From the NCBI GenBank assembly GCA_019828595.1, contig JAHQRK010000030.1, forward strand, positions 682,001 to 746,000: a stretch of DNA of 64,000 nt, in the 5' to 3' direction. The DNA comes from Aphanomyces cochlioides (taxonomy: Eukaryota; Oomycota; Saprolegniomycetes; Saprolegniales; Verrucalvaceae). The position numbers and the translations under genes are program-made. Positions 54,192 to 64,000 of the stretch are shown one piece after another. Under the pieces are notes generated by a model. That model was given only the letters and a program-made list of their open reading frames with translations. It was not told where the DNA came from and searched no databases. Within the stretch, counting starts at the first letter, position 1; each line of letters opens with the position of its first letter.

Positions 54192-54782
54192 TTCTTAGCG
54201 CTTCTAAAGCCAGACACACTTGCAGATTCATTTCATCTGTGGACGCACATTTTGTCCACTTCGCCTTGTCCACAAGAGTGTCCTCGGTCAGTCTCCAACT
54301 TTCCATTTCATTCACTTTGTTCACTACATTCCAACTGTCGTGTATAATCATATTGTTGAAAGGATGGATCTCTTTCTGTTCTAAATCTCGGTACGAAAGT
54401 CGTTTTTTGGCCATAACTTTATCAATTCTGCTCCGATTTGCATGAAACCAGTTGCAAACGATAGGTTTTGATCATACCTATCGTTTGGCACCGGTGGCGT
54501 GGCAAAAGAACGATTTACGCCCGAGTTATGCGCAAAAAACGACTTTTACGCGCAAACAGGTTGTCCAAAGGATGTGCATGTCTTTCGTTTAATATATTTG
54601 ACATCCGTTATCCATACGAACAGCCAACGCTCTCACGACTCGTGTCATTGAAACAATAGTTCATCATGATTGGAATTCATTCCTGGACATTCAAATATTC
54701 AAATACAGGTTGTAGGAATGTATAAAAACCGGAAGGACGAAATTAGTGTGTGTGTCCAGAAGTGATAAAAGTTAAAACGTAG

Positions 54783-54855
54783 TGGAGAAGCAGGGTATCG
54801 ATCCCTGTACCTCCCGCATGCTAAGCGGGCGCTCTACCATCTGAGCTACATCCCC
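54783..54855 (-). tRNA. tRNA-Ala (AGC), unit 21
   Basis: Identical to unit 4. Confidence 0.97.
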
Positions 54856-55446
54856 TTCTTAGCGCTTCTAAAGCCAGACACACTTGCAGATTCATTTCAT
54901 CTGTGGACGCACATTTTGTCCACTTCGCCTTGTCCACAAGAGTGTCCTCGGTCAGTCTCCAACTTTCCATTTCATTCACTTTGTTCACTACATTCCAACT
55001 GTCGTGTATAATCATATTGTTGAAAGGATGGATCTCTTTCTGTTCTAAATCTCGGTACGAAAGTCGTTTTTTGGCCATAACTTTATCAATTCTGCTCCGA
55101 TTTGCATGAAACCAGTTGCAAACGATAGGTTTTGATCATACCTATCGTTTGGCACCGGTGGCGTGGCAAAAGAACGATTTACGCCCGAGTTATGCGCAAA
55201 AAACGACTTTTACGCGCAAACAGGTTGTCCAAAGGATGTGCATGTCTTTCGTTTAATATATTTGACATCCGTTATCCATACGAACAGCCAACGCTCTCAC
55301 GACTCGTGTCATTGAAACAATAGTTCATCATGATTGGAATTCATTCCTGGACATTCAAATATTCAAATACAGGTTGTAGGAATGTATAAAAACCGGAAGG
55401 ACGAAATTAGTGTGTGTGTCCAGAAGTGATAAAAGTTAAAACGTAG

Positions 55447-55519
55447 TGGAGAAGCAGGGTATCGATCCCTGTACCTCCCGCATGCTAAGCGGGCGCTCTA
55501 CCATCTGAGCTACATCCCC
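55447..55519 (-). tRNA. tRNA-Ala (AGC), unit 22
   Basis: Identical gene; last intact copy in the window. Confidence 0.97.
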
Positions 55520-56110
55520 TTCTTAGCGCTTCTAAAGCCAGACACACTTGCAGATTCATTTCATCTGTGGACGCACATTTTGTCCACTTCGCCTTGTCCA
55601 CAAGAGTGTCCTCGGTCAGTCTCCAACTTTCCATTTCATTCACTTTGTTCACTACATTCCAACTGTCGTGTATAATCATATTGTTGAAAGGATGGATCTC
55701 TTTCTGTTCTAAATCTCGGTACGAAAGTCGTTTTTTGGCCATAACTTTATCAATTCTGCTCCGATTTGCATGAAACCAGTTGCAAACGATAGGTTTTGAT
55801 CATACCTATCGTTTGGCACCGGTGGCGTGGCAAAAGAACGATTTACGCCCGAGTTATGCGCAAAAAACGACTTTTACGCGCAAACAGGTTGTCCAAAGGA
55901 TGTGCATGTCTTTCGTTTAATATATTTGACATCCGTTATCCATACGAACAGCCAACGCTCTCACGACTCGTGTCATTGAAACAATAGTTCATCATGATTG
56001 GAATTCATTCCTGGACATTCAAATATTCAAATACAGGTTGTAGGAATGTATAAAAACCGGAAGGACGAAATTAGTGTGTGTGTCCAGAAGTGATAAAAGT
56101 TAAAACGTAG

Positions 56111-56156
56111 TGGAGAAGCAGGGTATCGATCCCTGTACCTCCCGCATGCTAAGCGG
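56111..56156 (-). pseudogene. tRNA-Ala 3' part (nt 28-73), unit 23
   Basis: Remnant left of LINE B3; 56140-56156 is the left duplication. The 5' half must lie beyond the right edge. Confidence 0.92.
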
Positions 56157-56198
56157 TTAACTGAGTATATTAAAGAATTAATATGGCCCAAAAGGGCC

Positions 56199-58593
56199 GC
56201 AAACTAGACTTTCGATTTTGGCTTCATAGGTCGCATAATAAATATGTGTTGCGAAATGTGACCTTGGAAGGTTCTTGTGGAAAATCGTCCAGTGTTGCTT
56301 AACCGAAATAGACTTGGGTGTGGGGTAATTTGGAGGAACCATGGCAGAAAGAAAATGTTGCATGGCGATTCAGGCTGTGAAAAAATTCAACAGTATAGAG
56401 AAGAGCCATACAAGCAACTTTCTTTTCATGACCATCTTGATCCGAGTTGGTGGTGGCGAGATACGAGGCAATTTCGGGTTGACTGTGGAGGACTTGAAAA
56501 TTTGTATACAAAAGTCTTGATAAAAATTCCAAGTGGAGGTACGCAGTGAAAAAGGCCAAGTAAATAAAAGCTTGAGTTGGGGTCGATCCATGAATAAATA
56601 AATCGACAGGAGAGGAAGGCCAAAAATTGACAAAAGGGTCGAAACAGAGTAAAATCAGGCCCAAGGAAAATAAATTGGCAAGAGGTAGGAGCCCAAAAAA
56701 TCCAAAAAGGTCGTGGCCAATTTAATTCGACCTCAGGAGGCCGAATTAAATCGCTGTAACCATGGGAAAAGCTGGGTTTGAGAGAAAAGACCATCCAAAA
56801 TAAAATGTTCTTGGACGATTTGACCAGCCAAAAAAATCAACGAGGTCGGTCGTTCCATGACAAGCAAAGTTGATTTCAGGAGCGTCTTCATCGGAGTTGA
56901 TGGTGGCGAGATAGAGGGAAAATCCCTTGTGGGTTGGGCTTTTGGGGTAAACCTCCCAAAAATAATAAAAAAGGGTAAAATATTTGGGAGGAGCCATTTT
57001 GACATGCGCCATGGGCGGATAGGTCTCGAGCGCGAGCATCGTCGGAGCTGGATTTCGAACGGCGCCGCGGTGCATGGAGCCACTTGGCAGAATCGTAGCG
57101 ACGATACGTACGAAGGATAGCGCACCATTAGAATCGCCATAGGTAGTGTGTAGCGGGAGAGCGCTAGCCAAAACCAGTGGTTTTTCCAATCGGGCGTCTC
57201 GGCGGCCAAATTTGAAGGAGTCATAACTTCCGAACGGCTATGAGATAGATAGCCATACTTGGTGTCCTCCATCAATGGAGGCTAGCGGTGGATGCACCAT
57301 ATTAATCGGTGCATATAGAGTCGTGTAGCTGAAATGAGCTACGATGGTCGTTTTGGAGCCTTATCGGCTCAAAATGGTTTGGAATCGGAAGTTGGGTTCC
57401 TGTGCTGCTATCATGGTGCTTGATAGCTCAAATCCATCGCGAGGACATTCTCGAGCCTCTCCAACTCTAAGTTGGGCGATCGGAGTTGATTTGCGTTCAG
57501 GAGCCATTCCGATGAGTTTTAGCCATTTCACCAAAAGTTGTCGGGGCGACGGCAAGTAGGTTCCAGGGCTTCAATCATCGCTCTTGATGGCTTAAAACAC
57601 TCGTCTAGCCATGATAGGATGGAAAAGAGTCATAGCCGGTCGATTGGAAATGATTTGCGACCTGTAGCCGACTTAAGGTTTTGTAGCCGGTGGATAGGGG
57701 CGGTTGACATTTTGGATTGAGGATTGCGAGCAAACCAGGATGTTTCAGGGCGTTCTAACGCTTTGGCTAGTCGTAATAAGTGGTGGAGCCACCCACTAGA
57801 CCCCTAGATGTCACTCGGTGACCGTAGGGAAAGCGTTCGAGTTGTCCTGGTGTTTCACCGGTTTGGGTGACAGTCCAAAATGGGTTCGTGGTTTTGAACC
57901 ATAGATCTGCAATATGTGCTAGTTGGTGTCGGCATAGAGCTCGATTCAACTGAGATAACAAGCCACTAAACGTAGAAATCCACGCAGTAGGTCGAGAGAA
58001 ATTTCACTTTTGGTGACGGGTTGAAACCGGTTCAAAATGGGTGTCACCGGGTCGAATTTCCTTTCGAATTTTGTTTCGCGAGTTTGGCGAGGTTTGAGCA
58101 CTCGCAAACTGGCACATCTTGAGGAGGAGACATGGGAGAATCTTTTAGGCACCGTGGCGCAATTTTCCCGAACAAAAAGTGTGCACTCGATTTTGAGATT
58201 TCGCCCCCAGGGGGAGACGTCGTAACAATTTTCAAAGTGTTGTTGTGAGAGAACCACTGCACTTTTTTGCAATCTAACGCTTGCGTTTGTCTGCTTGGGA
58301 TGTCTAGCAACCCTGAAGACCATTAGAATGTCTGAAATGATCGTCAGAGCAATGCCAGAGTTGTCGATAGTTTTGCCATTTTGGGTGAACGGATAAAGTC
58401 AAGTCGATTTTGTGAACGACTCGGCATGAGATAAAGTTACTTGGTGTGTCCATAGAGCTCTGTTAGCTGGGGCTAACGAGCCATCAAACGCATGAAAAGG
58501 CCAAGTGGGTCGCGAGAAAATCCACTTTGAGTTTTCCCATTGGTTTGGGTGACTTAGGTGAATTTCTTCAAAGGTTGCAATATAACATGCCTT
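56199..58593 (-). other. LINE B3 3' UTR
   Basis: Serial-hairpin region at 57236-58477, stems unchanged from B2. No gene. Confidence 0.65.
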
Positions 58594-61500
58594 TTAAGGT
58601 TCCAAGGTCTCGTTTTGAGATTGTGGTAAGATTTGGGCAGAGAACCACTCATTCTGGTGCAAACTATGAAGCACCGATGTCAAGGAAGCCTTCGTGGAGT
58701 CGTCCAAGGAGGCTCGATTGACTTGGTACAGATGCCGCTTTATAATGTGTCCTGCTAAGCTGGATATCGTCATAGGTGTTTTGTTAGGTAAATCTGGACG
58801 GTAAATCCGGTCGCACCGAGTTTTCCATATTGTATACCAAATACAAGATAAAAAAATTGGCCACAGCAAATTAAATCCAGCTTGGAGGTCTTTGTCTTGG
58901 AGTGCTATAGGAGAGAAGAATATTTTTTCCATGGTAGTTGGCCAAGTAAAGTTAAGGGATCTGGCCATGGATTTAAATGGACTCCAACATGCTCGAGTAT
59001 ATGGACAGTCCAAGGTGAAATGTTTATACGTCTCCACTTCATGACAGAAAATACAAGTGTTCGGGATATCGTCCGAGTACTTGAATTTGTATCGGAGAGG
59101 TAAGGCTCGTATAAGCAGTCGATATATGAAAGCACTATACGTTGGCAGAATAAATTTGGGCTGCCTGTAGAATGCGACCACTTTAATATTTTCCTTGTGG
59201 GCATAAAAATCCGAGGGTACCAATAAATGCGCTGTGGGTAAAACCTCCTGAGCTGATTTGGATTTAAATTCATGAGTTAAATCATCCAAGGTGGCATCAA
59301 TAAAGGGTAAAAAGCCATCTTTAAAATTTCCAGCCCAAGTAATTTCGGTAGCCGTTTGCCGATAAGGTGTAGGCTGACGAAAATTAATTTCTGTGTCCTC
59401 GGGTGGAGATGGAAGGATAGACTTAAGTCTTCCGTGTAGAGCATACCACCATTTATGATCGGGAGTGGCTAAATGGCGTCTTGAGCATTGAGATTTAATC
59501 CAATCTAACAGGATTTTCCGATCCATAAGATTGCCATTTTCATCGAGTAGGTGGCGAACATGGGTAAAATTTAATTTTGCCAGTGATACAGCATAATCAT
59601 AAGTCTTTGGATAGCAGTGTTCAAAGACAGTTTTCTCCAAGGGTAAGAATTGATTGTGCCAAAGTGGAAAATTTCCATCGACTTGAACTGTGGGAAATTT
59701 AAGTGGGGTTGGAGATAAGGATAACCATAGTCGAGTAAATGCTGACCAGAGAGGTGGAACCTTATCTTGGTGGGATATGGCTTTGTACATACTAGAGTGT
59801 GGACTCATGAAAAGGAGATCATAAAAATTTCCCCATGGACTGAAGGCTCTGGAGAGTAAATATTCTCCAATGGATAGCCATGCTGGCAATTTCGTTTGAC
59901 CATACGAGTTGTGAGGTGGTGCTAGGAGTAGCTTGAAGCATTTAAAGGTCATGACCCGGTGTAGTTTTGACCACCAGTGGGTAGACGATTTAAATCCGAG
60001 ACCACCTTGTGCTTTTGGAAGGAAAATAATGTCCGAGTTGAATTGATGCAAATAACGTTGAGTCGAATATGGATCAATTGTATCGCCGTGAATAAATTGC
60101 TTGGCGACCTTGTCGAATAGTTTGGCATATTCTTTGTCGATCGGAATAAATTGGAGTTGATACCAGAGCACAGGAAAACAAATTGACCTTAGGATTGTCA
60201 CTTTTCCGGGTAGGGTTCGTGCTCGATAAGACCATAGTTGTGTTCTTGAGACCAATTTCTCCAATAGCGAATTTAAACGTGTTGTGGCTGTGATGTTGGG
60301 AGAAATTAAAAGGCCCAACGATTTAGCAGGTTTGTCATCAGTAATAGCCAAAGGTGCCAGGTCTGGAGGTAAATTGGCATGGGTTAATAATTCTGTCTTG
60401 GAGAGATTTAACTTGAAACCAGAGATATCACAGAATTTTTTGACGATGTCGAGTTGGAGTTGCAACGTCGATGTATTTTTGGAGTACAATTGGGAGTCGT
60501 CTGCATAATAGCTCCCGGTGTGAGTGTGATGACCAATTCGTATGCCCAAATCTTTTCTCTTGCGTATGGCTAAACACATAGGTTCTAGCGCCAAGACAAA
60601 TAAAAGAGGTGATAATGGGTCGCCTTGTAAAACACCACGTTGGATCTTAAATGGGTTGGATAAATGTCCATTGACAATAATTCGTCCACGACGATTTGAA
60701 TAAAGCACTTTGACCATGTTGAGAAAGGACGGTGGAAAATTAAATTCCTTCAGGGTTGCCAATAAATAGGAATGGTTGACCCTATCAAAGGCTTTTTCAA
60801 AGTCCAAGAGGGCCACAATAGACTCGGAGGAATAAAACTTCATAAAGTGATTCAGGTCTTCCAAGCGCAGTAAATTGGTTTGGATTGATCGACCACGAAT
60901 AAAACCTGTTTGATCCGGGTGGACTATCGACTGAATGATTCTCTGCATTCGTTCTGCAAGGACCATTGTGAGGATTTTCACGTCGATATTGACCAAGCTG
61001 ATGGGACGGTAATTTTTTGGGAGTAGTTTGTCGTCCTTTTTGTACAGCAGTACAATTAAACTTGTCAATTGGGAGGGTGCCAAGTTGGAGTGAGAGTTGA
61101 TTTGGTAATAGTATAGCATTTCCAAAGCCAGGGACCATTCATGGGGAAACATTTTCAAAATTTCGTAGGGCAGTGAATTTGGCCCAGGAGTTGAATTCCG
61201 TTTGGAGTGTTTAATGGCAAAATAAAATTCGTTTGCCGTGAGAGGAGCCCCAATAAATCTCTTGTCGTCGATATTGAGTCGGCGAGATATCAGAGTTTTT
61301 AAATACTTGGCCATTCTTTCCTTGTCAACTGCCTCATGGTCGCCATACAGGTCAGAATAAAACTCGTGGAGTGTCGAGGAAATTGATTGTTGATCAGAAG
61401 CAATATTTCCATTGGACATTTTGAGTGCCTTGAAGGGAGATTTTTGTAAAGGGATTGTGCGAGGTGGCTTCAGGTGAAATTTGGTACACCTTTCCGCTTT

Positions 61501-62679
61501 CTCGAGATGAGTTTGCATAGCAGTATCTTCCCGTAGGACTTTTTTCCTGTCATGGTATTCATGTATGGCAGCTTGAATTGTTTTGATACGTGCCATCAAG
61601 GACGCACATGGGGCGTTTTGGTAATCCCGAATCAATAAAGCCAAATCCATAGATAATTTCTTGAGAGGCCTTTGTTGATTTTCGACCAACTCGTCGTGTA
61701 GGTATTTTAATTGATTTCGCATGTTGGTGATCATGGTGTCGAAATGTAGACCAACATTTGAGTTTAATTGGGTCTTGGTAAGGAAGGTTTCAAGTTGACG
61801 AGAGATAATGAATTTGGCCTTGTCATTGTTGAGAACCCATTGTGGTGTTTTCCATGGACCAGGTCCCATTGATACTGCTGGACGTTTGGTCAATAATTTG
61901 CAGGGAGTGTGGTCAGCATGAGGAATTAGTTCCAGGTGACGAAATTTCAGATGACGTAGGGATGCCATAGCAGACGAGATGAAAATATAGTCAAGCCGAT
62001 TGACAAATTTTGGACTTGTGAAAGCACGTTTCAGTGGATTTTGTTGACGGAAAATGTCAACGAGGTGTAAATCTTGTAGCCATAGGTTGAGTTCATATGA
62101 GCCATGAGTCGCATGAGTCGAAGGACGGCATGAATCTAATGTTGGGGAGAAAATAACGTTAAAGTCGCCACCAACAATATGAAAAGCTTCGGGTGGAAAA
62201 TCGCGAGGCAGATCATTAAAAAAATCCACACGGTCGTGATAGTCGTACGGAGCATAGATGTTGTGAATAAAAACCGGGATATTGTCCAGAGTGGCCGATA
62301 TAAGTAAATAACGACCACGGAGGAGAGGTTTGTCCCAAGAGTGGTTTAAATTGGTGCAATTGTCCAGAGGGCAGTCAGGATGAATAAATGTAGCAAGGCC
62401 TCCAGTAGGATGAGAGGTATGGCTGATGGAATAAATTGGCTCCTCGTAGAAGAAAGTGCCTTGTTGGTTGGTATGTTTTTTCCAGTAGAAATTGATTTTG
62501 CCATGGTCGCTGGGGTAAGGCAGTCGAGTTTCTTGGATAAGTGAGATAGAGTTTTTGAGGAGAAAGTTCTTGAGAAGGTGGTGGAAAGAGTTGGAGAGAC
62601 CATTTGTGTTGAGAGAAAACAAGCTAATATCCCAGTCGATAATGGCTTGTGGTAGCGCGTTAATTGTGGTCACGGTCAT
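58594..62679 (-). CDS. LINE B3 ORF2: APE endonuclease-reverse transcriptase (1,361 aa)
   Basis: Open and collinear with B2 ORF2, same stop and start. Differences seen are few and conservative or outside motifs: Ala for Ser in the KRPxVSMG segment, Leu for Pro in the HLExIPH segment, and Phe for Leu in DKAKxIIS. GGDFN, YADD and the C-terminal zinc motif are unchanged. Likely functional by sequence. Confidence 0.93.
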   Translation of the reverse strand: MTVTTINALPQAIIDWDISLFSLNTNGLSNSFHHLLKNFLLKNSISLIQETRLPYPSDHGKINFYWKKHTNQQGTFFYEEPIYSISHTSHPTGGLATFIHPDCPLDNCTNLNHSWDKPLLRGRYLLISATLDNIPVFIHNIYAPYDYHDRVDFFNDLPRDFPPEAFHIVGGDFNVIFSPTLDSCRPSTHATHGSYELNLWLQDLHLVDIFRQQNPLKRAFTSPKFVNRLDYIFISSAMASLRHLKFRHLELIPHADHTPCKLLTKRPAVSMGPGPWKTPQWVLNNDKAKFIISRQLETFLTKTQLNSNVGLHFDTMITNMRNQLKYLHDELVENQQRPLKKLSMDLALLIRDYQNAPCASLMARIKTIQAAIHEYHDRKKVLREDTAMQTHLEKAERCTKFHLKPPRTIPLQKSPFKALKMSNGNIASDQQSISSTLHEFYSDLYGDHEAVDKERMAKYLKTLISRRLNIDDKRFIGAPLTANEFYFAIKHSKRNSTPGPNSLPYEILKMFPHEWSLALEMLYYYQINSHSNLAPSQLTSLIVLLYKKDDKLLPKNYRPISLVNIDVKILTMVLAERMQRIIQSIVHPDQTGFIRGRSIQTNLLRLEDLNHFMKFYSSESIVALLDFEKAFDRVNHSYLLATLKEFNFPPSFLNMVKVLYSNRRGRIIVNGHLSNPFKIQRGVLQGDPLSPLLFVLALEPMCLAIRKRKDLGIRIGHHTHTGSYYADDSQLYSKNTSTLQLQLDIVKKFCDISGFKLNLSKTELLTHANLPPDLAPLAITDDKPAKSLGLLISPNITATTRLNSLLEKLVSRTQLWSYRARTLPGKVTILRSICFPVLWYQLQFIPIDKEYAKLFDKVAKQFIHGDTIDPYSTQRYLHQFNSDIIFLPKAQGGLGFKSSTHWWSKLHRVMTFKCFKLLLAPPHNSYGQTKLPAWLSIGEYLLSRAFSPWGNFYDLLFMSPHSSMYKAISHQDKVPPLWSAFTRLWLSLSPTPLKFPTVQVDGNFPLWHNQFLPLEKTVFEHCYPKTYDYAVSLAKLNFTHVRHLLDENGNLMDRKILLDWIKSQCSRRHLATPDHKWWYALHGRLKSILPSPPEDTEINFRQPTPYRQTATEITWAGNFKDGFLPFIDATLDDLTHEFKSKSAQEVLPTAHLLVPSDFYAHKENIKVVAFYRQPKFILPTYSAFIYRLLIRALPLRYKFKYSDDIPNTCIFCHEVETYKHFTLDCPYTRACWSPFKSMARSLNFTWPTTMEKIFFSPIALQDKDLQAGFNLLWPIFLSCIWYTIWKTRCDRIYRPDLPNKTPMTISSLAGHIIKRHLYQVNRASLDDSTKASLTSVLHSLHQNEWFSAQILPQSQNETLEP

Positions 62680-62779
62680 GATTAATATTTGGGTTTTGAT
62701 TTTTTGACTTCAAGTCGTTGTGTTGGTTTGGGTCGGGGTGTGGTGATTGTGGTTTTAATTGATTTTGTGTGTTGGCGAG

Positions 62780-64000
62780 TCAATTGGAGTCTGCATTGTC
62801 ACCATCGCCAAGTTCTTTGTAGTCGAGTTCAGGAGCCTTTTCGTCCGGAAGTAAAGTTAACAAGGCATCAGTATCCGAGTCAAAACACTTCGTAGGGTCA
62901 ATTGTTTGGAGTGCCAGATCTTTCACAATATGGCTCAACTCTTCTTCAATTTTATGATGTTGCACCAGGTTTCCAGCAGCAGGACTGGAAATTAATTTAA
63001 TCAAGGAGGCGTCCGTGATTAAATTGCAATTGGGCCAACGGTGGACTTTGTCTTTCAGGCACAGATTAATATACTCATCGTTCGTATAAGCTTCAGGTGC
63101 TCTGTTGGACAGAAATAGATCGATTGCTGCTAGAGATCTTCTCATGTGGTAGTCTTCGTCATTTGGACACAAACTTTGGAATAGATTTGTGGGGCTGTAA
63201 TTTTCAGGAGGAGGATGGCCATGCTGTTTTTGGTAGTACGAGGTAAATCGTTCTTCATCAATAGCTTGCATGGGATTTTCTCCAGCCATTAAACGTATAA
63301 TTCCTCTCGAGGCAATTAAATTGGATGCGATTTTGCGAGATTTTGGGTCCATATAGATATTTCCAATAAAGCCAGGTTGGTTGAGGGTTTCATCATGAAA
63401 TACCAATGGGTTGGTAGATTCATTCAGTTTTTTCTTCAGCTCTGTGATTTGAGCCTTCACTTTGGCTCCTGCTGGTTTCGTAGAGGCTGGAATTTTTTTG
63501 GGTATCGTTGATTTTGGGGACGAAGCAGGACGTTTTTTGGGCGTGTCGGTAGGAACGATATCAAGATGGAATCGAGGAACCGTTGTGCCTGATGTTGTCA
63601 CGTCAGAGTCGTCTGAGCTGAGGATAGCGAATCGATTTTGTGTTGGAATCGAGGTAGCTGATATTTTGTATTGGGGACCTTGAATAAAACCGGCTCGAGT
63701 TGGTTTAAATTCGTCCTGGGATAAATTGGGTTTGTCTGTGAGAATAATATTATTCTCGCTCGAGCCCTTGGGTGATTGTGGAGGATTTAATATCTTCTTG
63801 GGTTGAGCTACCATTTCTTCCTCTTCGATATTTGATTTCTCCTCTTGTTCCATGTCCACATCGCTTGACAGGTCGACAAAGTTTTCCTTGCCATTTTGAT
63901 TTTCCTTGGGATCGGCATTAGGGGATTCGGAGTTTCCAGTTGTGCCAGTATTTTCCTTCGGGGTGTTGGGTGGTTGGTTTTCTGTCGATGGATTTTCGGG
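62780..64000 (-). CDS. LINE B3 ORF1 protein, C-terminal part
   Basis: The frame is open from its stop at 62780 to the window edge (about 407 codons). It covers the acidic linker and the C-terminal conserved domain; the RRM-like modules and start lie to the right of the window. Confidence 0.85.
   Translation of the reverse strand, partial: PENPSTENQPPNTPKENTGTTGNSESPNADPKENQNGKENFVDLSSDVDMEQEEKSNIEEEEMVAQPKKILNPPQSPKGSSENNIILTDKPNLSQDEFKPTRAGFIQGPQYKISATSIPTQNRFAILSSDDSDVTTSGTTVPRFHLDIVPTDTPKKRPASSPKSTIPKKIPASTKPAGAKVKAQITELKKKLNESTNPLVFHDETLNQPGFIGNIYMDPKSRKIASNLIASRGIIRLMAGENPMQAIDEERFTSYYQKQHGHPPPENYSPTNLFQSLCPNDEDYHMRRSLAAIDLFLSNRAPEAYTNDEYINLCLKDKVHRWPNCNLITDASLIKLISSPAAGNLVQHHKIEEELSHIVKDLALQTIDPTKCFDSDTDALLTLLPDEKAPELDYKELGDGDNADSN

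Larger units (their letters stand above)
47552..56110. repeat. Array block with twelve intact tRNA-Ala units
   Basis: Longest uninterrupted stretch of the array: 13 spacers and 12 tRNA genes at an exact 664-bp period, with no substitution noticed. Flanked by LINE A2 on the left and LINE B3 on the right. Confidence 0.95.
6621..64000. repeat. Tandem array of 664-bp tRNA-Ala(AGC) units with embedded retroelements
   Basis: The basic period is 664 bp: a 73-bp tRNA gene (minus strand) plus a 591-bp spacer. Uninterrupted runs sit at 27737-31647 and 47552-56110. Removing the seven insertions leaves 23 unit starts: 18 intact tRNA genes, 5 split ones. Copies read as identical apart from two adjacent substitutions at 29259-29260. 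The left end is ragged, beginning in the sixth nucleotide of a tRNA gene. The right end is outside the window. Near-perfect identity implies recent amplification, gene conversion or assembly replication. Confidence 0.95.
56157..64000 (-). mobile_element. LINE B3, 5' end beyond right edge
   Basis: Begins with the same 3' terminus as B1 and B2 directly after the anticodon-arm sequence. 7.8 kb are visible: the 3' UTR, complete ORF2 and part of ORF1. Its distal 3' UTR has more private substitutions than B1 or B2 (for example near 56389, 56757, 56890, 56900, 56993 and 57014). The right duplication cannot be seen. Confidence 0.93.

Noticed and set aside
47552..56110. Direct repeats at regular spacing, as in a CRISPR array
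   Set aside because: The whole 664-bp unit is repeated, including a tRNA gene; there are no unique spacers between short repeats.

Overview
This is a eukaryotic window. The tRNA genes have internal A- and B-box promoters, no encoded CCA and T-tract terminators, and the rest is mostly LINE (non-LTR) retrotransposons with APE-type endonucleases. No introns are obvious in the element genes. The host cannot be named from the sequence. A protist such as an oomycete is plausible (intron-poor, repeat-rich, a transposase remnant at the left edge), but that is inference.

Layout. Positions 1-6620 are unique, fairly AT-rich DNA without a convincing intact gene: a broken transposase-like remnant at the left edge, a short reading frame with two CxxC pairs, a weak ankyrin-like remnant, and five copies of a palindrome near CCGGAAATTATCCGG. 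From 6621 to the right edge the window is one tandem array of a 664-bp unit: a 73-nt tRNA-Ala(AGC) gene on the minus strand plus a 591-bp spacer. I count 23 units: 18 complete tRNA genes and 5 tRNA genes split by insertions.

The array is colonised by retroelements that all insert into the tRNA gene itself, at two fixed places. Family A (plus strand; A1 at 7539-16130, A2 at 41633-47537) inserts at the 5' end of the tRNA gene and duplicates tRNA nucleotides 1-15 (A2: 1-14 plus 2 bp of flank), so a whole tRNA gene remains beside the element. Family B (minus strand; B1 16783-26010, a 5'-truncated copy 26692-27692, B2 31694-40922, B3 56157-edge) inserts in the anticodon arm, duplicates tRNA nucleotides 28-44 (17 bp) and splits the gene. 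A 231-bp SINE-like element (7264-7494) uses the family B site and shares the terminal 10-mer AATATACTCA with family B. Unit 1 carries both the SINE-like element and A1.

Each full-length LINE encodes ORF1p (RRM-like folds plus a shared C-terminal domain) and ORF2p (APE-like endonuclease, reverse transcriptase, C-terminal zf-RVT-like zinc motif). B2 has both ORFs open; B1 ORF2 is frameshifted; A2 ORF2 has one in-frame TGA; A1 is open but its ORF2 has no AUG near its start and overlaps ORF1 in the +1 frame. The functional logic appears to be a multicopy tRNA array used as a renewable landing site by two or more LINE lineages and a small parasite of one of them.
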